From Granulicella sp. dw_53 (lineage in GTDB: Bacteria; Acidobacteriota; Terriglobia; Terriglobales; Acidobacteriaceae): a DNA stretch of 64,000 bases. Positions 57,682 through 64,000 of the stretch are shown piece after piece. Positions within the stretch are counted from its first letter, which is position 1. Every line of letters begins with the position of its first letter. Both the position numbers and the translations under genes were made by a program. The stretch spans positions 186,001 to 250,000 of the forward strand of contig NZ_JAAVUR010000004.1 of NCBI RefSeq assembly GCF_018449545.1. Reading direction: 5' to 3'. The notes under the pieces were generated by a model. It was not told the DNA's origin. It made no database searches and worked only from the letters and a program-made list of their open reading frames with translations.

Positions 57682-58647
57682 TTAGTATTCGCCGGTGACT
57701 ATGTTTTGGAGGGGTTCTCCCTGGACGTAGCGGGTTGCTTGTTGGCTGACGAATTTGAGGACTCGCTTTAGGTAGGTTGGGCTGTCGGTGGCGACGTGGG
57801 GTGTGATGAGGAGGTTGGGGGCCTTCCATAGGGGGTGATCCGGGGGGAGGGGTTCGGGGTCGGTTACGTCCATGGCGGCGCGGAGTTTCTTTGCGTGCAG
57901 CGCGGCTAACAGGGCGTCGGTGTCGACGACGGCTCCGCGGCCGGCGTTGACCAGGAGCGCGCCGGGCTTCAGCTTGGCGAGGCGGCCGGCGTCGATGAGG
58001 TGGTGGGTCTCCGAGGTGAGCGGTGTGATGAGGATGACGATGTCGGCGTGGGGGAGCAGTTGGTCGAGGTTGCTGACGGGTTCGACTCCTGGCTTGGGGG
58101 AGCGTGCCACGCGCAGGAAGCGAGGGCCAAAGGCAGAGAGGCGAGCTTCGATGGCCTCGCCGATTGCGCCGTAGCCGACGATCAGGATGGTCTTGTCCGC
58201 GATCTCGTCGATGAGGTGGGGAATGTGGGGGTTGGGGGTTGAGCCGGGTGCGAGAAGGAAGGTCTGCTCGGCTTCGTCCTTTGCCTTCCAGTCGGCCCTT
58301 TGCTGGAGTCCGAAGAAGAAGGGGAGATTCTTCTGCATCGCGAGGACAGCGGTCACAGCCCACTCCGCGGTGGGGATGTTGTGTACGCCGCGGGCGTCGC
58401 AGAGTGTAGCGGTAGAGGGAACAATCTTTTTGAGGGAGTCCACCCCTGCGGAGTGGGCCTGGACGACCTTGACGCCTTTGAGGTGCGGCCATAGGCGGCG
58501 GCTATCGGCGCTGGAGAGACACGAGAGCCAAAATTCTACTTCGATCTCTCCCTGGAGGTCGGCGGGGATTCGCACCAGCTCTATCTCTTTGGGGAGATCC
58601 TGCAGAAGCGAGTCATCGATGAAGTCCTCTACACCCATCCGAACCAT
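57682..58647 (-). CDS. D-2-hydroxyacid dehydrogenase (glyoxylate/hydroxypyruvate reductase type)
   Basis: A 321-residue NAD(P)-dependent dehydrogenase. The Rossmann motif is ILIVGYGAIGEAIEARL, followed by VARSPKPG (Arg after the second strand hints at NADP), VNAGRGAVVDTDALL with the catalytic Arg, an acidic residue in DVTDPEPLPPDHPLW, and the catalytic His in ITPHVATDSP. It is shorter at the N-terminus than GhrA but of a normal size for the superfamily. GGGAGAG lies eight bases before the ATG at 58647. It is the fourth gene of a leftward operon with the amino acid permease, hydrolase and keto acid cleavage enzyme. The 2-hydroxyacid is unknown. Confidence 0.9.
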   Translation of the reverse strand: MVRMGVEDFIDDSLLQDLPKEIELVRIPADLQGEIEVEFWLSCLSSADSRRLWPHLKGVKVVQAHSAGVDSLKKIVPSTATLCDARGVHNIPTAEWAVTAVLAMQKNLPFFFGLQQRADWKAKDEAEQTFLLAPGSTPNPHIPHLIDEIADKTILIVGYGAIGEAIEARLSAFGPRFLRVARSPKPGVEPVSNLDQLLPHADIVILITPLTSETHHLIDAGRLAKLKPGALLVNAGRGAVVDTDALLAALHAKKLRAAMDVTDPEPLPPDHPLWKAPNLLITPHVATDSPTYLKRVLKFVSQQATRYVQGEPLQNIVTGEY

Positions 58648-58691
58648 TTACCGTCTCTCCCTTGTGTTCCTCGGCCGAAGCTGAGGTGTAA

Positions 58692-60263
58692 TCAGACCAG
58701 TTCCGCAGCGCGTTCCCGCTCCCGCTGCATTCTGTGGTTGAAGAGGAAGTAGACCGGCACTCCGAGGAGGACGATGACTACCCCCGGAACCGTGGTTGCG
58801 GTGCGGTAGAGGAACAGGATAACCAGAATTACTGCCGCCGCAAAGATATAAAGGGCCGGCACAAAAGGATAACCGAAGGCGCGGTAGGGGCGCTCGGCGT
58901 TGGGCTGCATCTTTCGCAGACGAAAGACGCCCGCGATGGTGAGGATATAGAAGATGAGCGCGGCGGAGACGACGTAGTCCAGGAGGTTGCTGTAGAGGTT
59001 GCCGTAGGTTTTGGTGGTGGGCTCGTAGGTGCGGATGAGTACGAGGACCGCGGTCCACATGCCCTGCATGATGAGCGCGGCGCTGGGGACGTTGGCGCGG
59101 TTCAGCTTCGATGCCTTCTTGAAGAAGAGGCCGTCGAGCGACATGGCATAGTAGGCGCGCGCGCCGGAGAGGATCATGCCGTTCATGCAGCCGAAGGCGG
59201 AGATCATGATGGCGAGGGCGATGAGGGTGGGGCCGAGGCCGGGGAAGATTGCCTGGAGCACCATCGCCGCGACGCGGTCGGAGGGTGCGTGCTGGATCTC
59301 AGTGAATGGGAGCACCACGGTGTAGGCGAAGTTGGCGCCGAGGTAGAGGGCCATGACGATGATGGTTCCCAAGGCTAAGGAGAGTGGTACGTTCCTGCTT
59401 GGGTTACGAACTTCGCCGGCGTTGAAGGTGATGTTGTTCCAGGCGTCGGCGGCGAAGAGGGAGCCTATCTGCGCGGTGCAGAGCGCGACCAGCATGCCAA
59501 ATCCGGTGATGGGGGAGATGCCGGGAGCAGCCAGTACAAAGCCCTGGGGCGTCCAGGCGTGTCCGAAGTTGGCGTGGAAGACGGAGGCCTTCCAACCAAT
59601 TAAGAGGCCGATGAGGATGACTCCGATGAGGGAGCCGATCTTCATGGTGGTGAAGACATTTTGTACACCCTTGCCGTACTTGAGGCCGGTGGTGTTGGTC
59701 CAGGTTAGGAAGGCTATGATCGACAGCGAGACCAGTTGCGCGGTGGAGAGGGAGATGGCGTAGCCGGGAAAGATATGGATGGGAGCGATGATGTAGTGCG
59801 TCTCTGTGATGGTGGGCCAGAGGACGCCTAGGTAGCGGGCGAAGCCTACGGAGGAGGCGGCGATGGTTCCTGTCTGGATGACGAGGAAGAGGGTCCAGCC
59901 GTAGAGGAAGCCCCAGAGCGGAGAGAATGCCTCGCGGAGGTAGACATACTGGCCGCCGGCGTGAGGCATCATGGCGGCGAGCTCTCCGTAGGAGAGAGCG
60001 GCGGCCATGGTGAGGAGGCCTGCGATGATCCAGGCGACCATGAGCCAGCCTGCGCTGCCGACCTCGCGAGCCATCTCCGCCGCAACGATGAAGATGCCGG
60101 AGCCGATCATCGAGCCGGCGACGATCATGGTGGAGTCGAAGAGGCCGAGGCTGCGATTCAGTTTGCGGTGAGCTTCTTGGAACTGAGATTGCTTCAAGGG
60201 CGGCTCCACGATTGCAGCGGTTGAACTATGCGATGAAGCTGTCGCCTTGCGATGGCGAATCAA
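58692..60263 (-). CDS. APC-superfamily amino acid/polyamine permease
   Basis: A 523-residue permease with 12 or so helices. Family signs are LGLFDSTMIVAGSMIGSGIF with the unwound helix 1 motif GSGIF, GGQYVYLREAFSPLWGFLYG, FAADAWNNITFNAGEVRNPS in helix 6 and GCMNGMILSGARAYYAMSLD. Transport of an amino acid or related amine by proton symport or exchange is likely. The start at a TTG (60263) overlaps the previous stop (TTGA); a GTG at 60209 is an alternative. As part of a catabolic operon it probably brings in the substrate. Confidence 0.9.
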   Translation of the reverse strand: MIRHRKATASSHSSTAAIVEPPLKQSQFQEAHRKLNRSLGLFDSTMIVAGSMIGSGIFIVAAEMAREVGSAGWLMVAWIIAGLLTMAAALSYGELAAMMPHAGGQYVYLREAFSPLWGFLYGWTLFLVIQTGTIAASSVGFARYLGVLWPTITETHYIIAPIHIFPGYAISLSTAQLVSLSIIAFLTWTNTTGLKYGKGVQNVFTTMKIGSLIGVILIGLLIGWKASVFHANFGHAWTPQGFVLAAPGISPITGFGMLVALCTAQIGSLFAADAWNNITFNAGEVRNPSRNVPLSLALGTIIVMALYLGANFAYTVVLPFTEIQHAPSDRVAAMVLQAIFPGLGPTLIALAIMISAFGCMNGMILSGARAYYAMSLDGLFFKKASKLNRANVPSAALIMQGMWTAVLVLIRTYEPTTKTYGNLYSNLLDYVVSAALIFYILTIAGVFRLRKMQPNAERPYRAFGYPFVPALYIFAAAVILVILFLYRTATTVPGVVIVLLGVPVYFLFNHRMQRERERAAELV

Positions 60264-61048
60264 AGTGCGAGGGTGCTGGAGACGACGGGAAGAGGAACGA
60301 CACCTTTCGGCAGAAAGGAAAGGACGATTTGATTGAACTCTTCGGGGTATCTGATATGAATATTATGTTTTCCGTCGGGAAAGACATAGAGCAAAGATTT
60401 GGCGATGCCGCGGTGGATGGTCTCGGGATGCAGCGAAGGGACGAGGGGATCCTTTTCTCCGTGCAGGATGAGGGTTGGGCACTTTACCTGGGGCAAGAGG
60501 GATTGGTAGATATCGCCGCCTGCGTTGTAGATGGCTTGGAGGCCGTCGACGTAGCGCTCCCAGAGTGCGTCGAGTTCTGCTCCGTAGATCTGTCGCATGG
60601 CTTCTGCTGCGCGTGACGACCATGAAGAGATGGAGCGGATCTGCTGGAAGGCTGTGATCTCTTCGCGGGTGAGGAAGGAGTTTCCGCCCCAAAGTACGAG
60701 CTTTTCGATGCGTGCGGGCTGCTGGGTGGCCATCAGGACTGCGATGTTTGCACCGTCGCTCCAGCCGAGGATAGCGAAGCTCTCGTGGCCTAGATGCGAC
60801 ATGAGGGCGAGCATGTCGTTCGCGTCTCTACGGTAGAAGTCGAGGGGGTAGTCGCGCTCGGGTGGGCGGGACTGGCCGTAGCCTCGTGGGTCGGGAGCTA
60901 CTACCTGATAGTGCTGCGAGAACCGTTCGATCTGATGATGGAAGTCGCCTTCTCCGGTGCCGAGAGCTCCGGGCAGGAGAAGCAGAGGCTCTCCGGAGCC
61001 GCTGCTGGTGTAGTGCAAGGTGACGCCGGGCGATTCAAACTTTGGCAT
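60260..61048 (-). CDS. Alpha/beta hydrolase
   Basis: A 262-residue hydrolase of the BPHL/prolyl-ester hydrolase-like branch. The oxyanion region is LLLPGALGTGEGDF, the nucleophile elbow is GWSDGANIAVLMA with the Ser in G-x-S-D-G, the acid is in ILHGEKDPLVPSLHP and the His in PDGKHNIHIRYPEEFN. The ATG at 61048 overlaps the end of the upstream gene by 14 bases; a longer open frame to 61111 is not needed. In the operon it may hydrolyse an ester, lactone or CoA thioester made in the pathway; which one cannot be told. Confidence 0.87.
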   Translation of the reverse strand: MPKFESPGVTLHYTSSGSGEPLLLLPGALGTGEGDFHHQIERFSQHYQVVAPDPRGYGQSRPPERDYPLDFYRRDANDMLALMSHLGHESFAILGWSDGANIAVLMATQQPARIEKLVLWGGNSFLTREEITAFQQIRSISSWSSRAAEAMRQIYGAELDALWERYVDGLQAIYNAGGDIYQSLLPQVKCPTLILHGEKDPLVPSLHPETIHRGIAKSLLYVFPDGKHNIHIRYPEEFNQIVLSFLPKGVVPLPVVSSTLAL

Positions 61049-62054
61049 AGTCGTTGAGAGCCTGCGGTGTCTCGTAGCTGCTGGGCTTGCTGGAGAGACC
61101 GAGAATTTCACGCGCCTGCGCTGGAGTTGCGACCGGACGATTGAGTTCGTTGGCGATACGGACGGTACGGCCTACGAGCTCGGCGTTGCTTTTGGCTTTG
61201 CGGCCGCGAGCGTAGTAGACGTTATCTTCCAGGCCGACGCGGACGTGACCGCCCATCAAGGTCGCCAATGTAGTAAGCGGCAGTTGGTAGGGGCCGATGG
61301 CGGAACAGAGCCAGAGTGCACCTTCGGGGAACTCCTTGAGGATCTGCAGGACGTTCTCTACAGTTGGGAAGCTGCCGGTCTGGGTGCCCATGACGGTTTG
61401 AATCCAGTAGGGCTTTTGCAGGAGGCCGTTCTCGATGAGATAGCGTACGACCCAGCCGCAGCCGGGGTGGTAGGCCTCGAGCTCAGGCTTTACACCGCGC
61501 TGCTTCATCTCGGTGGCGAAGTGGTGAATCTGCCCGTAGGTATAGGGGATGCACTCGTCGATATCGAGCGCGGGACGAGGGTTGGGGAGCGGAGCGCGAC
61601 GCTCCTTGAGGTGGAACTTGCTCATGTCGGGAGCGAGGTTGAGGGAGGCGACTTCGGGGCCGGCCTCGAGGGAGGAGAGGCGCTCGTCCATGGTCATGCC
61701 GGGACCGCCGCCGGTGGTTGCGTTGATGATGATGTCGGGGCAGAGCTTGCGGATCTTATGAAGGACATCGCGCCAGGGTGCTGAGTCTCTTGCGCACTTG
61801 GTCGTGTCCTGGGGGTCGCGGGCGTGGACATGGACCATGCTTGCGCCGGCCTCGTAGGCGCCTTGAACCGACTCGGCGATCTCATCCGCTGTCTCGGGGA
61901 TGAATTCGTTGGCTTCCTTGCCCTGGATCCCACCGTTGCAAGCGACGCAGATGATAAGGGGAGGCATCCCGACGCGGACTTTTTCCATGAATTCGAAGCT
62001 GTCCGTATATCTAAAAATATCCTGGGATGACTGTTGATTCTCTTTTTCCGACAT
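61035..62054 (-). CDS. Beta-keto acid cleavage enzyme (BKACE, DUF849)
   Basis: A 339-residue TIM-barrel zinc enzyme that condenses a beta-keto acid with acetyl-CoA to give acetoacetate and a new CoA ester; the first known member (Kce) works in lysine fermentation. Signs are PLIICVACNGGIQG, AGASMVHVHARDPQ with the zinc-binding HxH, NATTGGGPGMTMDERL, LEAYHPGCGW, VMGTQTGSFPTVEN and MGGHVRVGLEDNVYYARG with the CoA-binding Arg. It is the first gene of the leftward operon, 68 bases behind the 20-base element. Substrates in this family range from aminated to hydroxylated keto acids. Confidence 0.93.
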   Translation of the reverse strand: MSEKENQQSSQDIFRYTDSFEFMEKVRVGMPPLIICVACNGGIQGKEANEFIPETADEIAESVQGAYEAGASMVHVHARDPQDTTKCARDSAPWRDVLHKIRKLCPDIIINATTGGGPGMTMDERLSSLEAGPEVASLNLAPDMSKFHLKERRAPLPNPRPALDIDECIPYTYGQIHHFATEMKQRGVKPELEAYHPGCGWVVRYLIENGLLQKPYWIQTVMGTQTGSFPTVENVLQILKEFPEGALWLCSAIGPYQLPLTTLATLMGGHVRVGLEDNVYYARGRKAKSNAELVGRTVRIANELNRPVATPAQAREILGLSSKPSSYETPQALNDYAKV

Positions 62055-62449
62055 GTGCTCACTCTAGATAGAAGTTCAAGGCAGACAACATTTACAGTTC
62101 AACAAGGATCGTGCGGGGCAGCAAGCGAAATAGTGCGAAACGGGTGTCTGTACGGGAGATTCGAAGTAAGTAGGAGTGTTGTTCGATCTACTTACTGGAA
62201 CTAGATCCTTCTAAGTGTGTCGAAGTGTGGTGGTGGCGATGAGATATCGATCGATCGGAAGAAGCATCTTGCGTGTGTCAACGTAAAGGGTGTAACCTCG
62301 CGTTAATCGGACGTATGTTACTGCTGATCTAGCTCTACTTTCCCTCACTGAGTGAACAGTGCCGTGCCGTTTCCTGTGCAGGTGTGGATTTCGGAGCATG
62401 CTCGGCAAAATTACCGCAAGCTTTCGCAAATTTCACCTTGGTGTCGGCC
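62055..62449. other. Divergent intergenic region
   Basis: No gene is seen. It holds the third 20-base element (62122-62141) for the leftward operon. On the other side a rightward promoter for the HTH-TPR gene must lie here, but no clear -35/-10 pair was found. GATATCGATCGATCGG near 62240 is a small dyad. Confidence 0.5.
62122..62141 (-). promoter_or_regulatory. 20-base regulon element, copy 3
   Basis: On the minus strand it reads GTTTCGCACTATTTCGCTTG, identical to the other two copies, and points to the BKACE operon, whose start codon is 68 bases further on. Flanking bases differ from copies 1 and 2, so the 20 bases themselves are what is conserved. Confidence 0.7.
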
Positions 62450-64000
62450 ATGAACGAGGTACTTTCGCTATCCGCAGGCACGCAACATCCCAATGGACTT
62501 GGGGCCGCCCCTGATCGTCTGGACTCATGGAAAGAGATTGCGAGCTACCTGAAGCGGGAGGTTCGGACCGTCCAGTTGTGGGAGAAGAAAGAGGGCTTGC
62601 CTGTCCACCGGCACTATCATAATCAGCTTGGAACGGTGTATGCGTTCCGCTCCGAGATTGAACGTTGGGGACGGCAGGTGTCGCGAAGGAATATTGGCGA
62701 GCCGGAGAGTGTTGCGCAAGGCGTTGCGGCCGAGGCGTCTCCTGCGAAAGAGACTGGGCACATCAGGATTCGGTTGTCGCCATTGGATCGACAGGCTGTG
62801 AGTCCGCGGCATCAGGCGCTTTGCAGGGCGATCGAAGAGAAGACGCTGACGGCGCTGGAGCAGTTGAATCCCGGCCAACTAAGTATTATTTCGCCGAAGA
62901 CAGCGAAGTTTGAACAGAAGTACACGACCCAGGTGAAGGCTGGGACGGTCGACTACGTTCTGCGTTGGAGCCTGCTGGAGGATGAGGCCGGTCTTGAGGT
63001 GAGTGCCACCCTCTTCTTTTCCGATACGGGCGCAGAGGAGTGGAATAGCAAGTTCCGATGCAACATGAAGAACTTTGGGGAGACTCCGAGCTACATCGCG
63101 GGGCAGATCGTGCAATGCCTGTGGCTGAAGATTATCTCTTCGCCTTCTTACTCGCCCGTGGCGGGAAGAAGGAGGAAGTCTGGCTCGCGCGAGGCTTATC
63201 TCAAGGGGAGATACTTTTGGAGTCAACGAAACGAAGAAGGGCTGCGGAAGGCGATTCAGTGGTTCAAATCTGCTATCGAGGAAGATCCGCAGTTTCCGCT
63301 GCCTTACTCGGGGCTGGCCGATTCGCTGAATCTGCTCTCCTTCTATGAGATCGTCTCGCCGTCGGAGGCGATGCCGTTGGCGCGCCAAGCGGCTTTGAAG
63401 GCGATTGAACTGGATCCCGCGCTGGCGGAGGCTCATGCTTCTCTCGCGGATATTCTGCTGCACTTCGACCGGGACTGGGAGGGCGCGGACAAGGAGTACC
63501 GCTGCGCTATCCAATGCAATCCGGGCTATGCGCTGAGCTATCACTGGTATGCGAATCTGCTAGCCGCCAAGGGCCAGCATGAGGCGGCGCAGATTGCGAT
63601 CATGCATGCTCTGGAGATCGATCCTGTGTCTCCGATTACGCAGGTGTGGGCGGGAGTTACCTCGCATCTTGCGCGCAGGTTCGATGCGGCGATTCAGCAC
63701 TATCAGAGTGCTCTGGAGTTGAAGCCGGATTTTATCTGGGCTCACATGTACCTGGCGCAGGCGCTGGAGCAGAAGGGCGATTTCGTCGCAGCGCTCCGCG
63801 AGTTTGAGACGACGATTTTGCTTGCCGGCGGAAGCAACTGCGTGAAGGCGATGAAGGCGCATGCTTTGGCGGTGGCGGGGGATACGAGCTCCGCCCGGAC
63901 GATTCTGCGAGAGCTGCGAGCTACTCCGAGTCACAAGTGCATGCCTTCGTATGACATCGCGGCGACTTATGCGGCGCTGGGCGAATCGGACCAGATGGCG
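62450..64000 (+). CDS. HTH-TPR protein with excisionase/MerR-like N-terminus, 3' end missing
   Basis: The frame from the ATG at 62450 stays open to the end of the window (517 codons). The N-terminus holds a helix-turn-helix: DSWKEIASYLKREVRTVQLW, EKKEGLPVHRH and VYAFRSEIERWGRQ, the MerR/excisionase-like form found in many acidobacterial proteins. A middle segment follows (residues about 100-235), then SREAYLKGRYFWSQRNEEGL and TPR units (IQWFKSAIEEDPQFPLPYSG, ALKAIELDPALAEAHASLAD, IMHALEIDPVSPITQVW, YQSALELKPDFIWAHMYLAQ). Proteins of this plan are thought to be regulators or scaffolds; the target is unknown. There is no convincing ribosome binding site. Confidence 0.85.
   Translation, partial: MNEVLSLSAGTQHPNGLGAAPDRLDSWKEIASYLKREVRTVQLWEKKEGLPVHRHYHNQLGTVYAFRSEIERWGRQVSRRNIGEPESVAQGVAAEASPAKETGHIRIRLSPLDRQAVSPRHQALCRAIEEKTLTALEQLNPGQLSIISPKTAKFEQKYTTQVKAGTVDYVLRWSLLEDEAGLEVSATLFFSDTGAEEWNSKFRCNMKNFGETPSYIAGQIVQCLWLKIISSPSYSPVAGRRRKSGSREAYLKGRYFWSQRNEEGLRKAIQWFKSAIEEDPQFPLPYSGLADSLNLLSFYEIVSPSEAMPLARQAALKAIELDPALAEAHASLADILLHFDRDWEGADKEYRCAIQCNPGYALSYHWYANLLAAKGQHEAAQIAIMHALEIDPVSPITQVWAGVTSHLARRFDAAIQHYQSALELKPDFIWAHMYLAQALEQKGDFVAALREFETTILLAGGSNCVKAMKAHALAVAGDTSSARTILRELRATPSHKCMPSYDIAATYAALGESDQMA

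Overview
This 64 kb window looks like chromosomal DNA of an acidobacterium, most likely family Acidobacteriaceae (Granulicella, Edaphobacter or Terriglobus type). The inference rests on a PadR-regulated 'acidobacterial duplicated orphan permease', large Oar/TonB receptors with carboxypeptidase-regulatory N-termini, a TPR protein with an N-terminal helix-turn-helix, many Tat-exported and secreted proteins, and moderately high GC content. No phage, insertion sequence or CRISPR array was found. The first gene is cut at its 5' end and the last at its 3' end.

Layout. 1-3.5 kb: end of a 2-hydroxyacyl-CoA dehydratase activase-like protein and an FtsX/MacB permease. 3.5-7.5 kb: a PepSY protein and TonB receptor unit. 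7.9-10.6 kb: a lysR, formate dehydrogenase, cyanase set. 10.6-13.7 kb: a GAF free-methionine-sulfoxide-reductase-like protein, a DipZ-like CcdA-thioredoxin protein and a Tat-exported MsrB, together a probable methionine sulfoxide repair locus. 13.7-25.6 kb: three further TonB receptors and two PepSY proteins. A palindromic operator, a structured leader that can hide its own ribosome binding site, a Fur-like box and a clear cobalamin riboswitch lie between them. 25.9-27.9 kb: methanethiol oxidase with a histidine-rich membrane partner. 27.9-32.6 kb: Tat-exported Nif3-like protein, GtaA-like secreted protein, GIY-YIG protein and tRNA-Leu. 32.7-38 kb: two tandem MacB-type permeases and a lytic transglycosylase. 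38-40.5 kb: ECF sigma/anti-sigma and ArsR/AHSA1 pairs. 40.8-49.8 kb: the orphan permease with PadR, an AI-2E-family transporter, a serine hydrolase and a second ECF sigma/anti-sigma pair. 49.8-50.5 kb: a gene desert. 50.7-62 kb: secreted lactonase and bicupins, a mutarotase-like protein, a c-type cytochrome, an MFS transporter and a four-gene catabolic operon with a beta-keto acid cleavage enzyme. 62.4-64 kb: HTH-TPR protein.

Three features stand out. First, an identical 20-base element occurs three times (near 53.98, 55.16 and 62.12 kb), each time reading towards a nearby gene, and it ties the 50.7-62 kb genes into a candidate catabolic regulon. Second, the plus strand is C-rich up to about 49.7 kb and G-rich from about 50.8 kb whatever the gene direction, so the gene desert coincides with an origin-like GC-skew switch; no DnaA boxes or dnaA are visible. 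Third, several intergenic repeat families, one with compensatory stem changes, occur on both sides of that point in opposite orientation.

Substrates of the transporters and of the catabolic operon cannot be read from the sequence. Start codons were chosen from Shine-Dalgarno spacing, signal peptides and family start positions, and may be off by a few codons.
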